Assembly (NCBI GenBank): GCA_902613805.1
Contig: CACMIV010000002.1
Coordinates: 1 to 64,000, forward strand
Direction of reading: 5' to 3'
Length of the DNA stretch: 64,000 bases
From: an uncultured Pelagibacteraceae bacterium
Lineage (GTDB): Bacteria > Pseudomonadota > Alphaproteobacteria > Pelagibacterales > AG-422-B15
In this document: in pieces, positions 26,738 to 34,893 of the stretch
How positions within the stretch are numbered: position 1 is the first letter of the stretch
Layout: every line of letters begins with the position of its first letter
Program-made: the position numbers and the translations under genes
The notes under the pieces: model-generated
Databases searched by the model: none
Told to the model about the DNA's origin: nothing
The model's input: only the letters and a program-made list of their open reading frames with translations

Positions 26738-28516
26738 ATGACTAAAATGACGACAGAAGAAGCATTTGTAAAAGTTTTGCAAAAACACGGAATACAGCAC
26801 GCATTTGGAATAATTGGATCTGCATTCATGCCAATTTCCGATTTATTTCCAAAGGCAGGTATTACTTTCTGGGATGTAGCTCATGAAAATAACGGCGGTA
26901 TAATCGCAGACGGCTATACTAGAGCAACAGGAAAAATGTCTATGTGCATTGCACAAAATGGCCCGGGTATTACTAACTTTGTTACACCAATAAAAACTGC
27001 ATACTGGAATCATACTCCAATGCTTCTGGTTACTCCACAAGCGGCTAATAAAACTATAGGACAAGGTGGCTTTCAGGAAGTAGAGCAAATGGCATTATTT
27101 AAAGATATGGTTTGCTATCAGGAGGAAGTGAGAGATCCTACTAGAGTTGCAGAAGTACTTAATCGAGTAATTTCAAAAGCATTCAAAGGTTCTGCGCCAG
27201 CACAAATAAATATTCCTCGCGACATGTGGACACAAGTTATAGATATCGAGTTGCCGCCAATAATAAAATTTGAGAGACCATCAGGAGGAATCGAAGCCAT
27301 AAAAAAAGCGGCAAAACTTCTATCTAATGCTGACTTTCCAGTAATATTATCAGGAGCTGGGGTAGTCTTAGCTGATGCAATCAATGACTGCAAAGCTTTA
27401 GCTGAAAAATTAGATTCACCTGTCGCTTCAGGCTATCAACATAATGATAGTTTTCCAGGTAGTCATCCACTGGCAGTGGGGCCTTTAGGTTATAACGGTT
27501 CAAAAGCCGCTATGGAGTTAATTTCTAAAGCAGACGTTGTTCTTGCCTTAGGGACTAGACTAAACCCATTTTCAACATTACCTGGTTACGGAATAGATTA
27601 TTGGCCAAAAGATGCAGCTATTATTCAGGTTGATATAAATTCTGATAGAATTGGATTAACAAAAAAAGTTTCAGTAGGTATATGCGGTGATGCAAAACAA
27701 GTTGCTCAGCAATTATTAAATAGCCTTTCTCCTGAAGCGGGAAACAAAAATAGAGATGAGAGGAAAGCTCTAATTCATCAAACCAAATCTGCTTGGTTAC
27801 AAACATTGAGTAGTATGGACCATGAAGATGACGATCCTGGAACATCATGGAATGAGGAAGCTAGAGTAAGGGATGCAGATCGCATGTCTCCTCGCATGGC
27901 TTGGAGGGCAATACAGAATGGCTTGCCAAAAAATGCAATAATTTCATCCGACATAGGCAATAACTGTGCAATTGGAAATGCATATCCAACATTTGAAGAA
28001 GGTAGAAAATATTTAGCTCCTGGTCTTTTTGGGCCTTGCGGTTATGGCTTCCCTTCAGTTTTAGGAGCTAAAATAGGCTGTCCAAATATTCCTGTTGTTG
28101 GTTTTGCTGGAGATGGAGCTTTTGGCATAAGCATGAATGAAATGACATCTTGCGCTAGGGAAGAATGGCCTGCAATTACAATGGTGATATTTAGAAACTA
28201 TCAGTGGGGCGCCGAAAAAAGAAATTCAATATTATGGTATGACAATAATTTCGTCGGTACCGAACTAGATCCTGAATTAAGCTACGCAAAGGTTGCAGAA
28301 GGCTGTGGATTGAAGGGTGTTATAGTTAAAACAATGGATGAGCTGACAAATTCACTCAGAACTGCGTGTGAAGAACAGTCAAATGGAGTTACAACTTTTA
28401 TTGAGGTTATTTTAAATCAAGAACTTGGGGAACCTTTCAGACGAGACGCAATGAAAAAACCAGTTGAGGTTGCCGGCATCAATCCTGATGATATGAGCCA
28501 AGAGCAGCACGGTTAA
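26738..28516 (+). CDS. xsc: Sulfoacetaldehyde acetyltransferase
   Basis: A 592-residue thiamine-diphosphate enzyme that turns sulfoacetaldehyde plus phosphate into acetyl phosphate and sulfite. The N-terminal catalytic Glu50 is in AHENNGGIIADGYTRATGK. IAQNGPGITNFVTPIKTAYWNHTPMLLVTPQAA matches Xsc closely. The ThDP/Mg motif is GDGAFGISMNEMTSCAREEWPAITMVIFRN followed by YQWGAEKRN. Length is the family's (about 590). It sits 11 bp after the DMGDH-like gene, and its stop overlaps a convergent methyltransferase gene by 4 bp. Phosphotransacetylase, needed for acetyl phosphate, is not in the window. Confidence 0.93.
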   Translation: MTKMTTEEAFVKVLQKHGIQHAFGIIGSAFMPISDLFPKAGITFWDVAHENNGGIIADGYTRATGKMSMCIAQNGPGITNFVTPIKTAYWNHTPMLLVTPQAANKTIGQGGFQEVEQMALFKDMVCYQEEVRDPTRVAEVLNRVISKAFKGSAPAQINIPRDMWTQVIDIELPPIIKFERPSGGIEAIKKAAKLLSNADFPVILSGAGVVLADAINDCKALAEKLDSPVASGYQHNDSFPGSHPLAVGPLGYNGSKAAMELISKADVVLALGTRLNPFSTLPGYGIDYWPKDAAIIQVDINSDRIGLTKKVSVGICGDAKQVAQQLLNSLSPEAGNKNRDERKALIHQTKSAWLQTLSSMDHEDDDPGTSWNEEARVRDADRMSPRMAWRAIQNGLPKNAIISSDIGNNCAIGNAYPTFEEGRKYLAPGLFGPCGYGFPSVLGAKIGCPNIPVVGFAGDGAFGISMNEMTSCAREEWPAITMVIFRNYQWGAEKRNSILWYDNNFVGTELDPELSYAKVAEGCGLKGVIVKTMDELTNSLRTACEEQSNGVTTFIEVILNQELGEPFRRDAMKKPVEVAGINPDDMSQEQHG

Positions 28517-29133
28517 ACTCTTTGAAGAGTATGCATTCTAGACCTTGCACTATCTTTGTGGTTAGGCAAAGCAATAAAAGGTTTTGATAACTTGATATAA
28601 TTATACTCACTCGATCTTTTTTCTAATTCACGCTTAAATCCAAGTTTTAAAAAAATTTTTTCTGAAATAGAGAGTATGAGATACCCTCCAGGCTTTGTTA
28701 ATCTAATTAACTCCTTTATTGATGACGGTCCTACATGACCTGACGTCAAAACACCTGTGCATATAACTAAATCAAATTGATTTCCCTTTAAACTTGTTTT
28801 CTTGCTTAACGACTCACAAACCAGTTTTTTATATATTTTTTTAGAGCGAGCTACTCTTAGCATATCTTTTGAATAATCTATCCCCACGATATTATTATAA
28901 CGAAGAGCTTTCAAAACTTCTGCGACATAGCCAGTACCACACCCTGCATCAAGAATTTTTGATCCCTTCTTTACATTTATATACTTATCTAGAATCTGTT
29001 TAACTTTACTTGGGTAAGCGTAGCCCCAGTCTTTTAGGTCGCTATCATAACCGTCAGCCCATTCCCTATAATGTTTTTTTAGGCGGGTTGAATTCTTTTC
29101 CTTATAAACAATGTTTAGCCATTTTTTACCCAT
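28513..29133 (-). CDS. Class I SAM-dependent methyltransferase
   Basis: A 206-residue methyltransferase. The SAM motif I is ILDAGCGTGYVAEVLKAL, motif II is NIVGIDYSKDMLRVAR, and a post-motif is FDLVICTGVLTSGHVGP followed by LTKPGGYLILSISE. The start HYREWADGYDSDLKDWGY resembles the METTL27/WBSCR27-type group of small-molecule methyltransferases. The substrate is not known. It runs against xsc (4-bp tail overlap) and is divergent from ald, 55 bp away. Confidence 0.85.
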   Translation of the reverse strand: MGKKWLNIVYKEKNSTRLKKHYREWADGYDSDLKDWGYAYPSKVKQILDKYINVKKGSKILDAGCGTGYVAEVLKALRYNNIVGIDYSKDMLRVARSKKIYKKLVCESLSKKTSLKGNQFDLVICTGVLTSGHVGPSSIKELIRLTKPGGYLILSISEKIFLKLGFKRELEKRSSEYNYIKLSKPFIALPNHKDSARSRMHTLQRV

Positions 29134-29170
29134 TATGAGCGCTTTCCTCTTTTTAATATTTAATAAATAG

Positions 29171-29176
29171 TATAAA
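29171..29176 (+). promoter_or_regulatory. Putative -10 box of ald
   Basis: TATAAA ends 12 nt before the ald ATG, again predicting a very short leader with no Shine-Dalgarno. No good -35 is visible, so the call is weak. Confidence 0.3.
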
Positions 29177-29188
29177 AATTAGTCATAT

Positions 29189-30304
29189 ATGTTGATCGGT
29201 GTTCCCAAAGAAATTAAGCCGCAAGAAAATAGAGTAGGCCTAACTCCTGAAAGTGTAAAGGAACTTATTGATGATGGTAATGAAGTAATCATTGAAAGAA
29301 CAGCCGGTCAGGGGTCAGGTTTTGATGATCAAAAGTATAACGATGTTGGGGCGACAGTTTCGGAAAATGCGCAAGATATTTTCGATCGCGCTGAGTTGAT
29401 CATTAAAGTTAAAGAACCTCAAGAAGATGAAATAAAAAAGTTGAAAGATGGTCAGCTGCTATTCACATATTTACACCTTGCTGCAAGTAAAGCATTGACA
29501 GAAGGATTAATGAATTCTGGAGCAACATGTATAGCCTACGAAACTATAACCGATAAAAATGGAAGGCTTCCATTACTTGCTCCGATGAGTGAAGTAGCCG
29601 GTAGAATTTCAATACAAGCAGGAGCCAGAGCTCTTGAAATGACAAACAAAGGAAGAGGCATCTTATTATCTGGCGCAACAGGAGCACCGCCAGCTAAAGT
29701 TGTAATTATTGGATGTGGAGTTGTAGGGTTTAATGCCGCCCTTATTGCTCATGGAATGAAATCAAATGTAACGCTTATTGATCAATCTGAAGCAAGACTC
29801 AATGAATTAAAAAATTATTTTAATAATGAGGTCAATACATCAATATCAACACCTGAAACTATAGCCGAAGAAGTTAAAAACTGTGACTTGCTAATAGGAG
29901 GTGTACTGATCCCAGGTTCTAGTGCGCCTAAATTAGTATCAGATGAACTAGTTTCCAAAATGAAAAAAGGGGCAGCCATTGTGGATGTCGCAATAGATCA
30001 AGGTGGGTGCATTGAAACTAGCAAGCCTACTACTCACGCAAACCCGGTTTATATTAAACATGACGTGGTACATTACTGTGTAACAAATATGCCAGGATGC
30101 GTTCCCCGTACATCTACCATCTCTCTAAATCAAGCTACATTACCGTTCGTAAAAAAATTAGCAAGAGATGGGTTAAAAAAAGCGTTATCTGATGATAAGA
30201 ATTTTATGAATGGTCTAAATGTTATAAAAAATAAGTGCACTCAAGCAGATGTAGCAAGAGATCTAAACATAGCTTTTTCAAACCCTGAAAATTTAGTTGC
30301 TTAA
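29189..30304 (+). CDS. ald: Alanine dehydrogenase
   Basis: A 371-residue NAD enzyme that oxidises L-alanine to pyruvate and ammonium. The family start MLIGVPKEIKPQENRVGLTPESV is plain, followed by the pyruvate-binding Lys/His region (IKVKEPQ, FTYLHLAASK), the NAD motif VVIIGCGVVGFNAALIAHGM and VDVAIDQGGCIETSKPTTHANPVY. Length is the usual 370. With Tpa it closes a cycle: Tpa makes alanine from pyruvate and Ald returns pyruvate while releasing the taurine nitrogen. Its end overlaps the convergent MetE-like gene by 4 bp. Confidence 0.94.
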   Translation: MLIGVPKEIKPQENRVGLTPESVKELIDDGNEVIIERTAGQGSGFDDQKYNDVGATVSENAQDIFDRAELIIKVKEPQEDEIKKLKDGQLLFTYLHLAASKALTEGLMNSGATCIAYETITDKNGRLPLLAPMSEVAGRISIQAGARALEMTNKGRGILLSGATGAPPAKVVIIGCGVVGFNAALIAHGMKSNVTLIDQSEARLNELKNYFNNEVNTSISTPETIAEEVKNCDLLIGGVLIPGSSAPKLVSDELVSKMKKGAAIVDVAIDQGGCIETSKPTTHANPVYIKHDVVHYCVTNMPGCVPRTSTISLNQATLPFVKKLARDGLKKALSDDKNFMNGLNVIKNKCTQADVARDLNIAFSNPENLVA

Positions 30305-31347
30305 ATACTTTTTGCGGCCTTTGACAGGTTTTTTAATTTAAGCATTGCCATATCTCTACTTAAATATCCAAGACCACAATCAGGAGCTGCTATAAGTCTC
30401 TCTTTATCAATATGGTTTAGACAGGACAGCAATCTATCCCTTATCACATCAATTTCTTCTACTTCACTTGAGGCAACCTTTATTAATCCAAATATTATTT
30501 TTTTTGATTTATACAACTCAAGTAGTTTTAAATCATTGTGTCTATGAGCATCTTCAATAGATATGGTATCAATCAGACTATTCTCTAAGGCATCTGCAAT
30601 TTCAAAATAACTTATTAACGGTGCTTTAGGATAATCATCTGCATCAATTTTGTCTGGATATCCACAACATATATGAGTTATCTTTTCACAGTCTGTAACT
30701 CCATGAAAACATCTTTCAAGATTATCTATTCCAAATTCAATTGCCTCTTTTGATTTTCTTGCAAATAAAGGTTCGTCTACTTGTATATATTTACAGCCAG
30801 AATTGACTAATGACTTTATTTCTTTATTTATTGCTTCCCCTAAATCTACTCCTAACATTTTATGATCATTATAAAATTCATCAGCAATCGTATCTGTGAT
30901 AGTCAATGGCCCAGGTATTGTAACTTTAATAGGATTTTTTGATATTGACTGATTAATTTCGTATTCTTTATCTAAAAACGACCCAATAAATTCAACTTTA
31001 TTTGTGATTGTTGGAAGCCAACAATCATAATTACCTGTTCTCGCTGTTTTCTTTGTTAACTTTTCAAAATCGATCCCACCGAGATGCCTGCAGTGATAAT
31101 GAATATAATTTTCTCGTCTTACTTCACCGTCTGTAATAATATCAATCCCGCACTCAATTTGATCTTTAATAATACTCTCTGAGGCAAGTTTTATTTGGAC
31201 CTCATACTCTTCTCCCATCTTTAGTTTTGCCTGTTCCCACTCAGATGTAGGGTATTCAGCATCTGTTCCTTTCTCATCTTTGAACCAATCAGGTAAAGTT
31301 AAAAAATCCGGCTTAGGGTAGGCGCCAATTGTAGTCGTTAAAATCAT
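30301..31347 (-). CDS. Core-type cobalamin-independent methionine synthase homologue (MetE C-terminal domain only)
   Basis: A 348-residue protein equal to the catalytic C-terminal barrel of MetE, without the N-terminal half. It begins TTIGAYPKP, where full MetE reads TTTIGSFPQT. Zinc-ligand candidates are His-Cys in ITHICCGYP, Glu in SIEDAHRHND and Cys in AAPDCGLGY, as in MetE. VDEPLFARK is the conserved substrate-Asp motif. It could methylate homocysteine or act on another thiol or selenol with a methyl donor other than polyglutamyl folate. Its promoter lies in the 31348-31618 gap, divergent from the ABC operon. Confidence 0.8.
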   Translation of the reverse strand: MILTTTIGAYPKPDFLTLPDWFKDEKGTDAEYPTSEWEQAKLKMGEEYEVQIKLASESIIKDQIECGIDIITDGEVRRENYIHYHCRHLGGIDFEKLTKKTARTGNYDCWLPTITNKVEFIGSFLDKEYEINQSISKNPIKVTIPGPLTITDTIADEFYNDHKMLGVDLGEAINKEIKSLVNSGCKYIQVDEPLFARKSKEAIEFGIDNLERCFHGVTDCEKITHICCGYPDKIDADDYPKAPLISYFEIADALENSLIDTISIEDAHRHNDLKLLELYKSKKIIFGLIKVASSEVEEIDVIRDRLLSCLNHIDKERLIAAPDCGLGYLSRDMAMLKLKNLSKAAKSI

Positions 31348-31618
31348 ACAAAAAGTCTATTTAAAACAGTAATTTAGCCAAGGAATAACTGAACTAAAAA
31401 ATAAAAATAATAATCACTTTTATCAATGCTTTATAGGATAAATCTAAAGTATCTATTTATGATTAATTTTTATGTATATTTATCATGTATTTAGATAAAG
31501 ATCCATTTAAAGAAAATTTATTTACTTATTAAATTTCTTTAACTTTGTTCTTTACAGCTACCACTATATGTATGAAAATTTTTATCAATTAAACAAATAA
31601 ATTAAATGAGGAGTAGCC
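31348..31618. other. Longest intergenic region: divergent control region with AT-rich inverted repeats
   Basis: No gene is seen in these 271 bases. Two inverted-repeat sets occur: ATCTAAA (31442-31448) with TTTAGAT (31490-31496), enclosing ATGAT (31459-31463) with ATCAT (31482-31486); and TTAAAGAAA (31507-31515) with TTTCTTTAA (31534-31542). A strong ribosome-binding site GAGGAG (31608-31613) precedes a GTG start. The region must hold promoters for the MetE-like gene and the ABC operon. Confidence 0.5.
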
Positions 31619-32764
31619 GTGAAGAAAATTAATAAAACTCTTAAGGCTGCAAAAGTTTCAAGAAGATCAGTCCTGAAAGGTGCAGCTGCAACTGGTGCAG
31701 CAGCAGCTATTGGGCCTTGGTATATTCCAAACGCTTTTGCTGCTCCCGTTGTTAATGTTTTAATGTGGGGCGAATATTTGCCGGACTCAGTAGTTGCAGA
31801 TTTCAAAGCAAAAACTGGAATTACTGTTAACCATACTAAAATAGGTGATAACGGTGAAATTATATCAAAAATGAAAGCTGGTGGCGGAGCCGGTTATGAC
31901 CTTGCAAGTCCAACAAACATGAGAGCTTTGCAATGGGCTGACCTTGGCGTACTTGCCCCATTTGATATGAATCGAATAAACACAAGTGCTGTCAACCCAG
32001 GAATGCTAGCTGTTGGTGAACGTGACTGGAATTTTGGTGGAAAAGGATCTCACTGGGTACCACAACTTTGGGGTACTGAATCAATATCTTGGAGAACTGA
32101 CAAATGGCAACCCGATGGGCTACCAAGCTTTGGAGATATTTGGGAACCAAATCCTGGAATAGATGGCGCATTCATGATGGGTAGAACATACTCAATGATG
32201 ACTGGATGTGGTATTTGGATGCATCATCAAGGCAAAATGGATTTCTGGTCTTCTTATAAAGATGAAGACACAATGAGAAAGAATTGGGAAACAATTACTG
32301 AATATTGTATTTCCAAGAAAGGAAATCTTGTAAAATTCTGGTCTGGTGCCGATCCTCAGAAACAAGGATTCACATCTGATGGTGTTGTCGTTGGACAAAC
32401 TTGGGATGGCCCTATAGCAGCAATGATGAAAGCTGGAGAACCGGTTGCGTACCAAACTACTGATGAGGGTGCGTTGGCATGGATCGACGGCATTACAATG
32501 TCTGCAAAAGCTGAAAACATTGATGAAGCTTATGAGTTAATCAATTACAGTTTTACACCAGAAACAGGCGGTCAAACTGTTAATGAAATCGGTTATAACT
32601 CAGCTGTTAATGGAGCTTCAGACTTTTACTCAGATGAAACTAAAGCTTTAGCAAAAGCAATATATCCGGGCGATACTTCGACCAAGTTAAATCCTTGGCC
32701 GCCAGAACCACCATGGTATGCTGATGCAAGAGCTGAATACGCTAACAAATTTGAAACAGCGTAA
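31619..32764 (+). CDS. Tat-type substrate-binding protein, spermidine/putrescine (PotD) family
   Basis: A 381-residue periplasmic binding protein, first gene of a complete ABC importer. The GTG start has GAGGAG 5 nt upstream. SRRSVLKGAAATGAAAAIG then IPNAFA is a twin-arginine signal with a likely cleavage after Ala. The mature protein opens VNVLMWGEYLPDSVVADFKAKTGI and shows the family pattern of PotD/extracellular-binding family 1 (AGYDLASPTNMRALQWADLGVLAPFD, WGTESISWRTD). The ligand is unknown; polyamines or related cations are the usual choice, and the ureohydrolase downstream favours a guanidino compound. Confidence 0.87.
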   Translation: MKKINKTLKAAKVSRRSVLKGAAATGAAAAIGPWYIPNAFAAPVVNVLMWGEYLPDSVVADFKAKTGITVNHTKIGDNGEIISKMKAGGGAGYDLASPTNMRALQWADLGVLAPFDMNRINTSAVNPGMLAVGERDWNFGGKGSHWVPQLWGTESISWRTDKWQPDGLPSFGDIWEPNPGIDGAFMMGRTYSMMTGCGIWMHHQGKMDFWSSYKDEDTMRKNWETITEYCISKKGNLVKFWSGADPQKQGFTSDGVVVGQTWDGPIAAMMKAGEPVAYQTTDEGALAWIDGITMSAKAENIDEAYELINYSFTPETGGQTVNEIGYNSAVNGASDFYSDETKALAKAIYPGDTSTKLNPWPPEPPWYADARAEYANKFETA

Positions 32765-32792
32765 TTAGTTCTCTAGGATTAGTTATTAAGAG

Positions 32793-32820
32793 CGCCCAAG
32801 GCATTGTCTTGGGCGTTTTT
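32793..32820 (+). terminator. Rho-independent terminator/attenuator after the binding-protein gene
   Basis: CGCCCAAG (32793-32800), a 7-nt loop and CTTGGGCG (32808-32815) form a perfect 8-bp GC-rich stem followed by TTTTT. It lies between the binding-protein gene and its ATPase gene, so it should set a high ratio of binding protein to transporter. Confidence 0.9.
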
Positions 32821-32862
32821 ATTGAATCGTGTTTTTCATTTAAATCATTATAATTTGTAACA

Positions 32863-33960
32863 ATGAGCGCAGATGTAGAGTTAAGTGATGTTTCAGTAAC
32901 ATTTGGCAGTTTTTATGCTGCCAAGAATGTCAATGTAAAAGTAAATGGAGGTGAATTCTTCAGTTTCTTAGGACCTTCTGGCTGTGGAAAGACCACTCTA
33001 TTAAGGGCTATATCTGGATTTCAAGAGCCTTCTGAAGGCAAAGTGCTTATTGACAATAAAGACATGTCTGGAATTGGCCCAAATAAGAGACCAACCGCGC
33101 TAATATTTCAAAATTTAGCACTTTTTCCTCTTATGAGTGTATCAGAAAATATTGCATTTTCGTTAGAGGTAAGAGGCGTTTCAAAAGAAGAAAGAAAAAA
33201 AAGAGCAGATGAACTTTTAGAATTGATAGCTTTAGAGGGACAAGGAGAAAAAAAAGTTCATCAACTATCTGGAGGACAAAAACAAAGAGTAGCCATTGCA
33301 AGAGCTTTAGCTGTTGAGCCAAAAGTTCTCCTTTTAGATGAACCTTTGTCAGCATTGGATTTAAAACTTCGTCAAAGAATGAGAACTGAACTTAGAGAAA
33401 TACAAAAAAGAGTAAATATTACATTCATCTATATTACTCACGACCAAGGAGAGGCCTTGACAATGTCTGATCGAATAGCAGTCATGAATGAAGGAGAGCT
33501 TGAACAAATTGGAAAATGCGATGAGGTTTATAACAATCCATTAACACCATTTGTTGCAACATTCGTTGGTGAAAATAATCCTTTATATGGAAAAGTTACA
33601 GGAATCAAAGGAGATAAAGCTCAAATTGAAACTGCAGATGGACAATATTTGGCAATGATGAATGAAACCAAAAAACTTAACATTGGAGATGAGTCAATTG
33701 CATTTGTCAGACCTGAGTCTTTATTTATCCCAAGAGATGATGACAGCTTTGATAATAAAATTGATGTGAATATTGAAAGTTTTGAATTTGAAGGTAATCT
33801 AAAAAACTTTTACGCTAGGCTTCAATCAGGAGCAAAAATTAAATTTTCAGTACCAAACGCTATCGATACGTCCTCAATTTCTTCTGGATCATCAATTGCA
33901 CTAGGTTTTGATTCTTCGAAATCGGTAATATTACCTAAAGCATCTTTAGCTATAGATTAA
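32863..33960 (+). CDS. Polyamine-type ABC transporter ATP-binding protein (PotA-like)
   Basis: A 365-residue ATPase energising the importer. Walker A is GPSGCGKTTLL, the Q-loop IFQNLALFPLMSV, signature LSGGQKQRVAIARAL and Walker B VLLLDEPLSALDLKLR, with the H-loop ITHDQGEAL. The C-terminal third is a TOBE-type domain (ENNPLYGKVTGIKGDKAQIE, AFVRPESLFI), usual in PotA/FbpC/MalK. All catalytic motifs are intact. It lies 98 bp after the binding-protein gene with a terminator-like hairpin between, and 3 bp before the first permease. Confidence 0.9.
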   Translation: MSADVELSDVSVTFGSFYAAKNVNVKVNGGEFFSFLGPSGCGKTTLLRAISGFQEPSEGKVLIDNKDMSGIGPNKRPTALIFQNLALFPLMSVSENIAFSLEVRGVSKEERKKRADELLELIALEGQGEKKVHQLSGGQKQRVAIARALAVEPKVLLLDEPLSALDLKLRQRMRTELREIQKRVNITFIYITHDQGEALTMSDRIAVMNEGELEQIGKCDEVYNNPLTPFVATFVGENNPLYGKVTGIKGDKAQIETADGQYLAMMNETKKLNIGDESIAFVRPESLFIPRDDDSFDNKIDVNIESFEFEGNLKNFYARLQSGAKIKFSVPNAIDTSSISSGSSIALGFDSSKSVILPKASLAID

Positions 33961-33963
33961 GTC

Positions 33964-34893
33964 ATGAACAATTTTTTATTTACTCAACCATTTTTTAAGA
34001 AAAACGGTAAGGCAGTTGCGGTATATTTTTTAGTAGCAATAATATTTTGGTTTGTTTTTTTAGTTATCATTCCACAATTTTATATGTTGGATTTGTCTTT
34101 TAGAACCAATGTTCCTCCTCTAGCAAGAGGTGGACCAGAAGATTATTATACTTTTGAGCATTATAGTCATTTTATATTTGGTTCTAAGACAGCCACTGAC
34201 GCATTTAACTTTGTCGATCTAGGAGTCTTTGGGCGAACTATATTTGTTTCAATGCTTGTCACAATTGCAAACCTACTATTTTGTTATCCAATAGCATTTT
34301 ATATTGCAAAAATTGCAAACCCTAGTACAGCTAGACTTCTAATTGTTTCTTTGATTATTCCTTTCTGGATTAATGAATTGCTTAGATCATTTGCTTTAAG
34401 GATTTTGTTTGCAAACGAAGGTGTAATTAATAATTTCTTGACTGGAATTGGAATACTTGATCAAGGTATCCTATTTATCACTTATGATATTGGCTTATAC
34501 ACTGGCTTAATATATGCATATATTTTGTTGATGATGTTCCCTCTTTACAATGCAATCGAAAGTTTGGACATTAATCAAATTGAGGCAGCAAAAGATTTAG
34601 GGTCATCATCTTTTAGAACACATTGGAGAATTGTTATTCCTCATGCAAAACCAGGTATCGTATCTGGCTGTACTATGGTTTTTATGTTAACTGTTGGAGC
34701 ATTAGCAACACCAGTTGTTTTAAGTAGCCCAAATACCCTGTGGTTTCCTCAACTGATATATCAATGGTTTAACATGAATGACAACTGGTCAAGAGGATCA
34801 GCTTATTCAATTATTTTGTTAATAGTTTCTGTTATTTTTGTGCTCTCAATGATGAGAATATTTAAAGTTAGAATTGGAGAAATTATAAAGTGA
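33964..34893 (+). CDS. Polyamine-type ABC transporter permease 1 (PotB-like)
   Basis: A 309-residue inner-membrane permease with six main hydrophobic segments. The coupling motif EAAKDLGSSSFRTHWRIVIPHAKPGIVSGCTM (EAA loop) contacts the ATPase. The long periplasmic stretch after the first helix (FRTNVPPLARGGPEDYYTFEHY) is usual in PotB relatives. It starts 3 bp after the ATPase gene and overlaps the second permease by 4 bp (GTG start inside its stop), so the pair is translationally coupled. Confidence 0.9.
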   Translation: MNNFLFTQPFFKKNGKAVAVYFLVAIIFWFVFLVIIPQFYMLDLSFRTNVPPLARGGPEDYYTFEHYSHFIFGSKTATDAFNFVDLGVFGRTIFVSMLVTIANLLFCYPIAFYIAKIANPSTARLLIVSLIIPFWINELLRSFALRILFANEGVINNFLTGIGILDQGILFITYDIGLYTGLIYAYILLMMFPLYNAIESLDINQIEAAKDLGSSSFRTHWRIVIPHAKPGIVSGCTMVFMLTVGALATPVVLSSPNTLWFPQLIYQWFNMNDNWSRGSAYSIILLIVSVIFVLSMMRIFKVRIGEIIK

